From Undaria pinnatifida (taxonomy: Eukaryota > Sar > Phaeophyceae > Laminariales > Alariaceae), in the NCBI GenBank assembly GCA_012845835.1, contig JABAKD010000006.1, positions 6,502,318-6,566,317 on the forward strand: 64,000 nucleotides of DNA, given 5' to 3'. Shown here in pieces: positions 9,736 through 20,720 of the stretch. The notes under the pieces were generated by a model that did no database searches, was not told the origin of the DNA, and saw only the letters and a program-made list of their open reading frames with translations. The position numbers and the translations under genes are program-made. How positions within the stretch are numbered: position 1 is the stretch's first letter; each line of letters begins with the position of its first letter.

Positions 9736-11030
9736 TCACCACGCTGCGCCAAGCATATCGTGTAAAGTCGTTTGTCAGTGAGGTACAAAGTTACTCGTGC
9801 GAGTGGCTTAAGTCTTTCACTGGTGAAAACACGGGGGTTGCCCCCTATCGAAGCTTTCGTCTGCAATGCCAATCGCAATGCTAATGGCAATGACTACAAA
9901 GGCTGCTGAAATAGCAACGGGGATCGCTGGTAGGGACAGCACTCGCGCTGTCGCTACCACGGGAACTGAAGCATGTACGCCAGCTATATTTACGAATACA
10001 AATGAAATGACACACGGCTTGTGCAAAAAATTCGTCAAGTGCGGTGGGTGTCGTTATTTTTCTCCAAACACCCATCAGAGGATAAAAAGAAAACATGAAA
10101 ACGATGGCAACAGATATGCGACCCAGCACGCCATTTTTGCAAGGCTGAAAGAACGTAAAAAAGTAAATAAGAGAGTTGTGTCGCTTACATCTACTTTCGA
10201 CCATCTTCCCTACGGGAATGAAACAGCGTTGTTGACAAAACAATGCAAATCAATAGCGACGATTACACCACAGACCGGTCGCCCCGGTGATGCCCTCCGT
10301 TCCCCTTGCCGCCTCGATAAGGCATGCTGCGAGGCATGCCCTAGCAGGCTTCTGGCAAGTGTAAGGGGTCTTTTTGGCGGGTGTAAGGCCGGACTCACCC
10401 GTCGGGAGTGATACGTTCTTGCTGCTGCGCGTTGCTGCGAGGCTTGGGCGTGGCGGTAGAGTTGGGTCGTACGTGGTGCGTCTGGCATGGTCACCTAAAG
10501 ATCCGCGCGTCATTTTAGGCAGCAGCGGCGGAGAAGCAATTCTTGATCGGGATGCTCGTGCGCAGAGGCAGACGCCACCACGATCCACATTACGGCGCAG
10601 TCTGGGATTGCGCGGAGAGAACTGCACCGGCAGGGGGCTGGATTCGACGACGAAGCAGAAGGGCGACTGAGCGTCGACCGGCGGGGAAGAGACGGATTGA
10701 ACTCTCCCTGAAGGAGAACTTTTGTTTTTCAGATCAACCCCGCAAGCTGCGAGGAGCATTTTGTTTTTTGTGGGACCGGGGTGAATGGGAACCGATTGGA
10801 ATTGACATCGACGAGAGCAAGTGCGAAGGAGCGGGCTGTGTGAGCTAGGGCGATGAGGCTTCCATTAAGAACCACAGGAGTAGGATGGCATACGAAGACC
10901 CACGCCCCGCACCCACACCGTCATCACGACATCAGCGATCGTCTTTTTTTCATGGTTTATTACGAGGCAGTAGTACAACATACGTACGTCATTGTTTTTC
11001 TTAGAGTTTGTACAGTTGTATACCGTCTAC
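9736..11030. other. Unassigned stretch between the inverted arms
   Basis: Overlapping frames of up to 181 codons lie on both strands (for example 9,866-10,411 plus and 10,250-10,759 minus). They have no domain signature, and comparable frames occur antisense, as expected for GC-rich non-coding DNA. No gene is called. Confidence 0.3.
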
Positions 11031-11452
11031 GGGGAACGACCACCCGAAATTATGAATTTTCAGGCACGGGCGTCGTAGTAGGTACTAATGCTAGCATCGG
11101 CGGAAACCGGTCTGCAACCTGTCAGATATCTCGGGAAGACGGGACGATATTTGTATGGTGGTTTTTGGTTCGATCGCTCTTTTTTCACTGCATGCCCGCG
11201 GGTCGTCACGCTGACAGCACTATAGACAGCAGGCGCGTTCGTATGTGCTCACGATTACCGTCCGGTTCGCAAGGTGCAGGCAGCACAACCGCTGTAGTTT
11301 GTGGCCGCGTGTTGGTTAGTGGTGGGAACGGGAAAACTCTCATGCTGTAGTTGAGTGGATGCCCGCGGCCATGTGAGTTCAGTTTGCACATTGGATCATT
11401 TTACTAGTGCGCCTTCTTCGTATCGTGCGTTTGAGGCGGGAAAGCCACATTT
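11031..11452 (-). repeat. Right arm of the 400-bp inverted repeat
   Basis: Reverse complement of 6,342-6,737. The outer edge (CGGGAAAGCCACATTTC) abuts the TIR element that starts at 11,454. Confidence 0.6.
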
Positions 11453-11453
11453 C

Positions 11454-12826
11454 AAGGGTGTGTTCGGTACGGTACCGGTATTGGAGGTCTACCGATTTTG
11501 CCGAAGTTTCCGGTACCAGCAACCGGTGTACTGATTTTACCGATGTTTCCGGTACCAATATAATGTCGTACCGAGCTTACCGAAGCGTCGGGTACCGCGT
11601 CGAAAGTCTGTACCGGTATCGGTACCGGTGGCGGCACACACTTGACTACATATGCCGGCAGTACTGGCGGTTATTACAGTACCGCGGCAATGTACCGATG
11701 CACACTCGCGCTTAGGTACATGAACTGGACTTGAATTGGCGGTACATGTACAGAGCAAATCCGGTATTGGCCGGGGGTACTCGCTGAGGTATACAATTTA
11801 ATATAATCATAACTGGTTCTGATTAAAATTTAATATTTTCCTCATATTTGATTTTCTTCTTGATATGCTGTTCAAAAGGTGAGGTACCCTTGGATTACTA
11901 GCAGGGCGCCGTCTTCTCGTCGATCATACATATACCGGCAGTACCGGCGGTATATACCGCTGGCAAAGTACCGACGCACACGGGGGGCCCGCTGAGGTGT
12001 ACAACTGAATATAATGTTATAATTGGTTTTTATTGCATTTTAATATTGTTCTCATATTCGATCTTTGTCTTGATATGCTGTCCAAAAGGTAAGGTACCCT
12101 TTGGATTAACAGCAGGGCGCCGTCTCCTCGTCAATTGTTTCGACAAACACGCCAATCGAGTACGTAAATGCGGCTTTTCCCACCCGTTTCCTCCGAAAAC
12201 CGGCCGGCACCGACGGCTTTGATAGTCTCCGCCGGCAACTCGTACACGTCTCCCGTGAGCAAGTTGTACACAGGAGCAGGCAAAGTCACCGGCACGGCGT
12301 CCTTTTCCCGTTCCACGTCGATCATTCTGCCGCCGGCGCTGGCGTATGTGGGAGCTGGCGAAGATGACCCGCTGCCAGAAGCGGTGGCGTCACTGCTGGA
12401 AGCCACCTCATTCTGGGAAATTGCGCCCTCACTCATGCGTGCTCATTGTTTCGGTATACCGAGCGTGCTAGGAGATGCTTAGGGAATGGGATTTGTGTGG
12501 CTTGGAGAGCTGCCTGGACCCAAAGATCCAAGGGATAACGTCACAATGTGGGATCAAGTTGATATCGTGCCAAACATACCGAAGTGTCCGTTACCGGGTT
12601 GATGTTGTGCCTGTCTTACCGAAGTGTCCGGGGCCGGTATCGGTGTCCAGTACCGGCTCCGGCAAAACCGTGCATACCGGTACCGCCGGTACCGGTATTG
12701 ATGTCGTACCGAACGTACCGAAGTTTCCAATTCGTGTATTGACGCCGTACCGAACCTACCAAAGTATCCGGTACCGGTCATACCGCCGGTACGCCTCGAT
12801 ACGCACCGTACCGAACACGCACTATC
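11454..12826. mobile_element. TIR element with TACCG subterminal repeats (hAT-like architecture)
   Basis: The ends are inverted: GTGTTCGGTACGG at 11,460-11,472 and its complement CCGTACCGAACAC at 12,806-12,818. Both subterminal zones (11,460-11,790 and 12,560-12,815) are packed with GTACCG/CGGTAC motifs and ACCGGTACC palindromes. Arrays of short motifs just inside short TIRs are typical of transposase-binding regions, notably in hAT elements. The interior holds a 145-bp direct duplication offset by 208 bp (11,783 and 11,991, both starting GCTGAGGT) and a 101-codon minus-strand frame. No target duplication could be seen, so the outer edge is uncertain by a few bases. Confidence 0.55.
12131..12436 (-). 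CDS. Hypothetical 101-aa frame inside the TACCG element
   Basis: The frame starts at an ATG and encodes a Ser/Gly/Ala-rich N-terminus (MSEGAISQNEVASSSDATAS...), then a more globular stretch (about residues 37-95) with VTLPAPVYNLLTGDVYELPA. It is not recognised. The composition is more protein-like than the neighbouring chance frames. It could be the first exon of a decayed transposase or a captured host exon. It stops near the duplicated interior segment, and no downstream exon was found. It lies wholly inside a mobile element, so expression is doubtful. Confidence 0.35.
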   Translation of the reverse strand: MSEGAISQNEVASSSDATASGSGSSSPAPTYASAGGRMIDVEREKDAVPVTLPAPVYNLLTGDVYELPAETIKAVGAGRFSEETGGKSRIYVLDWRVCRNN

Positions 12827-12887
12827 TAGTGTGTATTTGTGGTCGAATTTTTATTTAATTTGGCTTTTCGGATCTCGCTAGGGCTCC

Positions 12888-12960
12888 AGCACCTTCGTAT
12901 GACCACGGACTGTAGATGCTTGACAAGAGTTAATGTGAGACAACAAGTAGACCCTAAGTG
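12888..12960 (+). repeat. Tail fragment of the CAA-tailed retroposon
   Basis: GCTCCAGCACC, TGACCACGGACTG and GTTAATGTGAGACAACAAG match the last about 70 bp of the family at 54.1 kb. The tail is only two or three CAA units long. Confidence 0.4.
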
Positions 12961-13039
12961 GGTAAACGTCAAAATACTACCACTACGTCTGTACATCTAA
13001 GCTACTGAGAAGGATGGAGTTAGGGGTTCAAATCTCGGT

Positions 13040-13192
13040 ATATGTGTGTGTGTTCTTCACATTAAACCGTTCTTCTACTCGTCGACATCCAGCACACCCA
13101 GTGTCCGTACTGATTCTTCACCCTAGAAAGATCAGCTCTGTGGTCACAAGCCACGACACAGAGATAATGCATCGTAATGCATTCGACAACGC
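13040..13192 (+). mobile_element. TTCTTCACATT module, third near-identical copy
   Basis: It begins TGTGTGTGTTCTTCACATT and ends CATTCGACAACG. The flanks differ from those of the copies at 5.8 and 6.7 kb, which supports independent insertion. Confidence 0.55.
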
Positions 13193-13254
13193 AATGTCAT
13201 GCCCTAGTACTGGGTACGACAGGCACAACATACATACGTCAGCAACAGAAATAC

Positions 13255-13560
13255 ATTGGAAGAGAGAAATACGAAATAAACAAAAACAAAAAACAAAAAC
13301 AAAAAAACAAAAAACAAAATAAGAAAACAAATAAAAACAAAGATAAAAAAAAAACAAAAAATGAAACAAACAAAATGAAGGGTAAATCGAAGAAACAACC
13401 TAACCGCAAAGGAGAGCCAAAGCTCGGAAAAGAAACATAATAAAATGAAATAAATAAAGTAAAGTAAAACCAAAATAAGATAATCCGAACACGAGCCAAA
13501 AACCTGGACACGCAAGGAGGGAACAAAGGGGAAAAAAATACCCCTGAGAAAGACGAAAAG
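13255..13560 (+). repeat. A-rich low-complexity tract
   Basis: It is dominated by AAACA/AAAAC runs with few T residues. A-rich DNA also follows the module copies near 26.6 and 27.4 kb. The frames here (Lys/Asn-rich, or Phe/Leu-rich on the other strand) are compositional. Confidence 0.5.
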
Positions 13561-13575
13561 TGCTACGTATGTACC

Positions 13576-14135
13576 TACTAGTCGGCCTGGTACCTTGCTA
13601 CCCTGTCTGCCATCTCCTTCCTGCCTTCGTCCACCGCGGTCTCCCTTCTATTCCTCCTGTTGCCCCCCCTGCCCCCATTCCCTTGGACGGCTTTCCTTCT
13701 ACTCCTCCTGTTTCCCCCCCTCCCCCCTTTGTGTTGTTCTCATTAAACCAAAATATCTTGTAAAAGAGAGAAACAACGAAAGAAACCAAGACAAAATAAA
13801 TAAATAAATAAATAGAAAGGGGAGCCAAAGCACGGGAGATAGAAACATACCCCGAGCATGAGCCAAAATGGACATGCAAGGGGGAAAGAAAGGGAAAAAA
13901 TACCCCGGAAAAAAGAAACAAGTAGAAGAAGGAAGACTGGGAGGGCCAAATAAAACAGGCTCGTCACCTACCCACCATGCAAGACTCCCTTCATAAGGAT
14001 AAGAAGGGGAAAGAAAAAAAATAAAATAAAATAAAATAAATAAATTCACGGAAAAATCAAAGTACCAAGACATCACATTCCGAGCAGCCGCAGCAGTTGG
14101 CGGTACGAGTGGCATAGATAGAAAGGTTCCACCTA
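13576..14135 (-). repeat. LINE 3' region with a second copy of its C-terminal coding repeat
   Basis: 13,576-13,729 repeats 14,131-14,285 in direct orientation. Shared text includes CTACTAGTCGGCCTGGTACC and TTGCTACCCTGTCTGC, then CCTCC and CCCCCC blocks. The upstream copy encodes the Arg/Gly-rich tail of the LINE protein. The piece between (13,740-14,125) holds T/A-rich runs such as (TAAAA)n at about 14,019-14,045. Confidence 0.5.
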
Positions 14136-17100
14136 CTAGTCGGCCTGGTACCTTGCTACCCTGTCTGCGGTCTCCTTCCTACTTTCATCTACCGCGGTTT
14201 CCCTTCTACTCCTCCTGTCCCCCCCCCTGCCCCCATACCCTTGTGCTGTGTTCCTTTTACCCCTCCTGCTGCCCCCCCTCCCCCCGTTCCCTTCGACACC
14301 ACCCACGGCGGATGCGCGGCGCTGTCTACTCAGCTTTGCCTCATCCTCGTGCCACCTGCCCATGAACCGTTCAGCTGCTTCGAGGACCCCCCGGTACCAC
14401 TTGCCCACCTTTTTTGCTGCAGTGGGCCACAGCGCGGTCCCAACTCCAAAAACTAAGGGGGAGTGTTCCGTTGATCCCTCGTTGGCTTTGAACACCTTAA
14501 GGTCCTCAGCTATGGCTCTAGGCCAAGTCTTAAGTTGTCCGCCTGGTTTCGGGTTCTCCCCACCAGCGATCGTCCCGAACATCAACCGACGGGGCAGTCG
14601 CCCCTTGTGTTGTCGCACCAGGGCCCCGGCAAAGAAGAGCCGCCGTTTACGGATGGTCGTTTCGATGCTCTCGCATCGTGTCATCCTGAGGGCCTTCGCG
14701 TACGAGAGGGTGGTGTGGTCGGTGCGTAATCGGCGCTGGAAGCCAGTGACTCACAAAAGGACTTCGTGGTGGGCTGATCGGAGCTTGGCGAAGTGGTCCG
14801 CATTGAGGGTCCACGTCACACACCCGTACAGCAGGGTCTCAATGACCTCGGCCTTCAGCATGCGGACTTTCAGACTAAGCGGGGCGGTCGTCCTGTCATA
14901 CAATTCCGGGCCAAACCGTTTGAGGCATGCCCGCATGAGACGGATCCGTCGTTCGATTTCGAGCGAGAGGTCAGCGCTTTCGTGGATAATGCCGCCTAGG
15001 TATAAAAACTGGGTCGTCTGTTTATACCTCTGGCCTGATGCTTCGATCGCGAGCGGTGGGGCGAGGGATGTCTGGTCCGGTGTTCGTAGCAGCATCGTCT
15101 CTGTCTTCTTTTCCGATACCGTGAGGCCTGCTGCTTCGAAGACAGTCACGATGACTGTCATCATTTTAGCAAGGCCTTCCGCCGACTTCGAAACAATTCC
15201 TGCGTCATCTGCGTACAACATGCCCCACACAGCCCTTTGCACGCATGCCAACGGTTCATCTTTTCCGACTGCACTGCCCTCTTCGAGGTGAACCAAATCC
15301 CTTACGATGCTTTCGTCTTTGCTGAAGCGTACCAGCACGACGTGTATCGCAGCAGCGAAGAACACGTTGAACAGTAACGGTGATAGCACGCAGCCTTGCC
15401 GCAGCCCCTGGGTGACATTAAACCAATCCGAGTGCTCGCCGTCATCCGCACGCACGCGAGCCCGCATGCCTTCGTGGAAGTTGCGGATAACTGTAAGCAT
15501 CTTGGTTGGTACGCCAAGGCGTGTGAGTACCTCCCACAACAGTTCCCGGTCGACAGAGTCGTACGCTTTCTGCAGATCGATTAAGCACATGTACAGGGGG
15601 ATTTTCCTCTGTCGTCCGAGCTCTTGCAACCGGCGCACGACAAACAGCATGTCGACCGTCGACCGTGCGGGACGGAAGCCGCACTGTTCTTCAGGAAGTA
15701 TCTCCTCGGCCTCGCAGTAGTTGCTAAGGCGGGACGCAACGATTTTCAACAATATTTTGCCTGCGTGGGCAACAAGCGAGATCCCTCTGTAATTGTTGCA
15801 ATCAGTTCGATCCTTTTTTTTGTGAAGGGTCTTGATGATAGCATCTTTCCATTGCTGGGGGACTTCGCCCGTTACCCACACGTTGACAAGGATATTGTGA
15901 AAACACTGGACGAAAGCGGGGTGGTCAAGTTTTAGTAGTTCGACCGGGAGACCGTCTGGTCCAACGGCTTTCCAATTTGACATGCCCTTAATCGCATCCG
16001 TCATCTCGTCCATGGATGGTTCATCTCCAAGCGATAGTTTAAGCGGTCGCGGTGGCAAGAGGTCGATGATCGTGGGATCGAGTTTTAGCGATTTCGTGTT
16101 CAAGAGTTTGTGGTAGTGCCCCGCCCATCGTTCACGAATTCGCGCTTGATCCCGCAACAACGTGCCATCCTCGTCCATAATAAACTGCTCGCTCCTCGCT
16201 TTTGTACCTTGCAATCCCACCGTACTCTTCAGGTGCTTGTAGAACCCTCGTTGATCGTTACTCGCTGGGAGTCTCTCGGTTTCGGCGAGGTACTCTTCAA
16301 AGTACGCTTGTACTCCTGCGGCAACCACTTCCTGCAGATTCGCACACGCAGATCTCAATTTCTTCCACGCTACACTATCTCGGGGGTTGGCACGCAAGAA
16401 CTGTCTCGCATCCTCCCTCGCTGTCCATGCTACTCTGAAAGCGGCCGAAGTTTCGGCAGGCTCGCACCAACCATGCCGGCGGTGGCGACGTGGTGGAGGT
16501 GGCACCTCTTTCTCTACAGCATCGATGATAGTCGTGGTGAAAAACTCAACCATGCCAGACGTGTTACAGGGCTGGATAGGTTGGTTGAGAGTGGAAACAA
16601 CCCTCGCGATTACTCGTTGGCGACGCTTTCCGTCGGATAAAAAAAGCTGCCTGTCGAATTCTCGGCGTTTTGGGGGTTTCAGCATTTTTCTGTTGGACGA
16701 AAAGTGACCACTAAGTCGGACCTTGATGTACACAATGTTGTGGTCTGAATCGGCCTTAGCTGGTGGCGGAGGCTGTGGGATGACTTTAACATCATGTACT
16801 CTAGGTCGATGGGCTTGGCGGGTTAGGATGTAGTCTATCCTCTTACGGTCATTCGGGCTGGTGCCGTTGTACGTATGCGATATCCCACCCTTGCGCGTGC
16901 TGAAAAATGTGTTGGTGAGAGCTAGCTTGCAATTGGTAGCGAACGACAAAAGTCGTTTGCCATTATCGCTACGAGCATCTCGTCCGTATGCTCCAAGCAC
17001 CCTACTTTCATCATCACCGCACCCTTCCATCCTCTGCCCAGTTCGAGCGTTAGCATCCATCAGTACAAACAAACACTCTTTAGTGGGGATCTGTTCAACC

Positions 17101-17204
17101 AGGTCCTCCAGCTTTTGCCAGAAAATACCTTTCAGCTTGGTGTCTTTGGTACAATCAGTTGGGGCGTACGCAACGACGAATGATATAAGTACTAGCTGTA
17201 CATT
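14136..17204 (-). pseudogene. APE-type non-LTR retrotransposon (LINE) endonuclease-reverse transcriptase, 5'-truncated, one in-frame stop
   Basis: One long minus-strand frame encodes, in order: the C-terminal half of an exonuclease-endonuclease-phosphatase domain (VAYAPT; LMDANA, residues 85-89; IDYIL, 159-163; SDH, 189-191), a linker, a reverse transcriptase ([44 protein letters not shown], catalytic YADD at 700-703, LYLGGII) and a typical LINE C-terminal segment (LFFAGALVRQ...PKPGGQLKTW). Residue numbers count from the frame's first Met at 17,312. A single in-frame TGA at 14,751-14,753 splits the frame; it reopens immediately and runs to 14,136. The endonuclease lacks its N-terminal catalytic Asn/Glu region. 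Sequence above about 17,204 is TAGTAC satellite and an LTR-like repeat, so the first about 36 residues of the open frame are not LINE. The very C-terminus is Arg/Gly-rich and encoded by GC-rich repeats. It works by nicking DNA and priming cDNA at the nick; this copy is probably dead but recent. Confidence 0.9.
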
Positions 17205-17285
17205 CAGGTAGTACCAGTAGTGTACTCTAGTAGTACTAATAGTACCAGTAGTACTATGAATACTAGTACTAGTTGTGACAGTACT
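17190..17285. repeat. TAGTAC short satellite at the LINE 5' junction
   Basis: Short TAGTACTA/GTACTAGT permutations such as GTAGTACTAATAGTACCAG. It is the same kind of sequence as the large array at 20.0-20.7 kb. Confidence 0.65.
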
Positions 17286-17735
17286 CCAGGCGTAGTTGGT
17301 CGGTGTTGGCATGCGTGCCCCTCATGGGTTCCGGTGTCTTTTGTAGCCCCCCGTCATGGCTCGCTGGCTAGGCCTAAGCTCACTATTATTCATTATTTCT
17401 CCAAGTAGAAGGTTGAAAGACAGACAGAACAGGGCTACGTAGGCACGGTGGTGCAGGGTGGTTAGATAAGGGGCGTCATGCTTGCCCCATTATCGTGGCC
17501 TACATTATCGCCCATCTATGATGGCCTTGCCGTGAGTGTGACATCTGATGACATCTAATATCACGTGGTTTCACGTCAATTCTTCAAGCTATCTTTCTAC
17601 AAAGAGCCCCCTATTACGGACATATATTAATAGTGAAACATTATTCATCACGTGGTTTCACCTCGCCAATGACGACATGGTCTCAGAACGAATCCTCAAA
17701 CTACCCTTTTTAATTTTACGAAGAACACTCTACAG
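17283..17735 (+). repeat. LTR-like repeat, diverged partial copy
   Basis: It shares GTTGGTCGGTGTTGG, CATGGCTCGCTGG, GGGGCGTC.TGCTTG, GATGGCCTTG and TCACGTGGTTTCAC with 38,760-39,148 in the same order. It contains an internal duplication of the CACGTGGTTTCACCTC section (about 17,560 and 17,650) and a decayed end. Confidence 0.55.
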
Positions 17736-17759
17736 AAATCTAATGTCGACATATAATAC

Positions 17760-18410
17760 TATAAAAATAAAAATATACTCCAGCTGTAGATCGAATATTC
17801 CGTCGAAGCTCATCTTTGCAAGTTGTTTGTAATACTGCGATTGCGGGTATTATTATAAAAATTATAAAAATTAAAATTCACTCCAGCTGTGAGATCGAAG
17901 ATTTCGTCGAAACTCATCTTTGCAAGCTGTGTGTGATACTCCGATCGCGCGCATTACGAGTTGTGTGTCCTCATTAAGGATATAGGTCGGCGACTCCCCT
18001 TACAGCTACAGTGTAGCTATCAGGGTCAACAGGATGATTTTAGTCAGTCTGTGCGCGGAAACTATAAAACCCGTTTCTGAGGGGGACTAAATCTGACAGC
18101 TGTGAAGGGAAAGCGGGGGCCTGGTTTTGATCAAAAGCGAGCGGGTTTGGAGGGGGGCGGGGGGGGGGGGGGGTGGGGGGGGGGGAAGGGGCAATTTGTG
18201 CATGTAAAAATCCTTCCGAGGGGATAAATCTGACGGTTTTGGCACCAGTATATTATTGGGGGCGGGGGGGGGGGGGGGGGGCAGCTTAATATGTGCCTGG
18301 AAACTATACATTATTTCGAGGGGATAAATGTGACATTTTTGGAAATAATACATCAGTTTATCATGTATATCCTGGGGTAAGTCGTACAATCAGTGAGTAA
18401 AGAGAGGGTG
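17760..18410 (-). mobile_element. CAGCTG-family reverse copies with poly-G tracts
   Basis: A short terminus (17,760-17,850) is followed by a full conserved module (17,868-18,110; ACTCCAGCTGTGAGATCGAA to CTGACAGCTGTGAAGG). Then come G-tracts at about 18,159-18,184 and 18,264-18,281, each followed by a repeat of 'CGAGGGGATAAATCTGAC'. G-runs of this length could form G-quadruplexes; that is inference. Confidence 0.55.
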
Positions 18411-19432
18411 GAGTGTTCGAGGGGGTGGGGTTGGGATGGGTTGGCGGGGGAGGGTGGGGGGTGAGGGCAGGGGCGGGGGGGGGGGGGGGGGAGGGGGGGG
18501 GGGGGGGGAGGGCTTCAGGTGAGGGGGCTGTTATACGTGTGGTGCTAGGTCTAGGCGAGGGTGCGGATGATGGGGAAGAAGGGGGCGTTCGAGGCGGGGG
18601 GGGGGGAACACAGCGGCATGGATGGCTCTCGAAAGATAATGAGGTGATATCCTGTGCGTGAAGTGTTTATTAATGTGGCGGATTTCGATATTTGGTGGGG
18701 CGTTTGAGTAAGGAAGAGCAAGAGGGGGGGTGGGGGAGACTTTTTAGGAGGTTTAAGTCACAAATAATATTCAAATTCACTTCGGCTGTGAGATCAAAGA
18801 TATGTATCAGCTTGTTATACGCGTGGTGCTAGGTCTAGGCGATCGTGCAGGTGGTCGGGAAAGAAGGGGCGTTGGAGGTGGGGGCGGGGGGGGGGAACAC
18901 AGCGGCATGGATGGCTCTCGAAAGATAATGAGGTGATATCCTGTGCGTGAAGTGTTTATTAATGTGGCGGATTTTGATATTTGGTGGGGCGTTTGAGTAA
19001 GGGAGAGCAAGAGGGGGGGGGGGGATTTTTAGGAGGTTTAGGTCACAAATAATATTCAAATACACTTCGGCTGTGAGGTCAAAGATATGTAGCAGCTTGT
19101 TATACGCGTGGTGCTAGGTCTAGGCGATCGTGTAGGTGGTCGGAAAAGAGGGGGCGTTGGAGGGGGGGCGGGGGGGGGGGGGGGGGGGGGTTGGGGTGAA
19201 TATAATTGAAAAATACGTCATGGATGGTCAGAAAGATAATGACGTGACATCAACTGCGTATAGGTGTTTATTACTCGGGCCGATTTTGATTGTGAGTGGG
19301 GCGTTTGGACAGACTAGGCGGAAAGGGGGGGGGGGATCGGGGGACGGAGGGCCGGGGGGGGAAAGGGTTAGGGTTTGTTATGAAAAAGAGGTCAGTGGAG
19401 GGGGAGGGGAGGGGGGGGGGGGTATTATCATG
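18411..19432 (-). repeat. Three tandem ~285-bp units of the CAGCTG family's G-rich section
   Basis: The landmark GGTGCTAGGTCTAGGCGA occurs at about 18,541, 18,824 and 19,110 (spacings of roughly 283 and 286). Each unit also carries GGCATGGATGGCTCTCG or a variant, GATAATGAGGTGATATC, GTTTATTAATGTGGCGG and GGTGGGGCGTTTGAG. Units 2 and 3 start with a CAGCTG-like terminus (CTGTGAGATCAAAGATATG). Poly-G runs separate the blocks. Confidence 0.65.
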
Positions 19433-19507
19433 TAAATCCACCTCAACCATGACTACATGGTTTCTTGTTGAATATTCAACCATCCTTGTACAGAGCACTC
19501 CATTACA
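19433..19507 (+). repeat. End fragment of the LTR-like repeat
   Basis: CACCTCAACCATGAC.ACATGG, GAATATTCAACCATCC and the exact terminal GCACTCCATTACA match the right end of 38,122-39,148. The AGT satellite begins immediately afterwards. Confidence 0.5.
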
Positions 19508-19707
19508 TAGTAGTAGCAGTAGTAGTACTAGTGGTACTAGTGATAGTGATGGTAGTAGTAAGGTAATGGGGTAGTAGTGGTAGTGGTAGTGGTAGTAGCG
19601 GTAGTGGTAGTAGTAGGAGTAGGAGTAGGACTAGGAGTAGCAGTAGTAGCAGTAGCAGTAGCAGTGGCAGTAGCAGTAGTAGTAGTAACAGCAGCAGCAG
19701 CAGGAGC

Positions 19708-19742
<35 letters not shown>

Positions 19743-19768
19743 TAGTAGTAGAAGTGGTAGTCGTAGTG

Positions 19769-19817
<49 letters not shown>

Positions 19818-20007
19818 CAGTAGTAGTAGTAGTAGTGGTAGTGGTAGTGGTAGTGGTAGTAGTGGTAGTGGTAGTGGTAGTGGTGGTAGTGGTGGTAGTG
19901 GTGGTAGTGGTTGTAGTGGTAGTAGTGGTAGTAGTGGCAGTAGTGGTGGTAGTAGTGGTGTGGTAGTGGTGGTAGTGGTAGTAGTGATGTAATGGGGTAG
20001 TAGTAGC

Positions 20008-20056
<49 letters not shown>

Positions 20057-20720
20057 ACTACTACTAGTAGTATTACTAGTAAGTTCTAGTCTACTAGTAC
20101 TACTAGTAGTGCCAGTACTAATACTAATACTACGACTACTACTACTAGACTAGTTCTACTAGTACTACTACGACTTGTAAACAGTACTACTAGTAGTACT
20201 AGTACTGTTTACTAGTCGTCGTAGTACTGCTACCAATACTACGACTAGTGAACAGTACTAGAACTGTTTACTAGTCGTAGTACTAGTAGTTGTATTAGTC
20301 TAGTAGTAGTACTAGTGGTACTAGTTTTGTAGTAAACTTAGTCTACTACTAGTACTGTTAACTAGTCGTATTTACTGGTCGTAGTATCAGTAATAGTATC
20401 AGTCTAGTAGTAGTACTAGTATTACTAGTTAGTACTGTTTACTAGTCGTAGTATTAGTAGTAGTACTAGTACTAGTACTAGTACTGTTTACTAGTTGTAG
20501 TGTTAGTACTAGTACTAGCACTAGTAGTAGTACTATTAGTACTAGCACTAGTAGTACTAGCACCAGTAGTACTAGTAGTCTAGTAGATTAGTAGACTAGA
20601 CGTCTAGTAGTACTAGCACCAGTAGTACTGGTAGTACTTGTAGTCTAATAGACTAGACTAGTAGTACTAGTAGTCTAGTTACTAGACTAACTAGACTACT
20701 TTTACTACGAGTGTTAGTAC
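19508..20720. repeat. AGT trinucleotide array and TAGTAC complex satellite
   Basis: 19,508-20,060 is an almost pure AGT/GGT/AGC trinucleotide tract. 20,060-20,720 changes to a scrambled CTAGTACTAGTAG pattern with palindromes and recurring GTACTGTTTACTAGTCG phrases. The long poly-valine frame at 19,577-19,966 is only the tract read in one phase. Confidence 0.8.

Noticed and set aside
9866-10759. Long overlapping frames on both strands
   Set aside because: No recognisable domain and mutual antisense overlap; likely compositional.
19577-19966. 129-codon poly-valine reading frame
   Set aside because: It is the AGT/GGT trinucleotide tract read in one phase; no selection is needed to keep it open.
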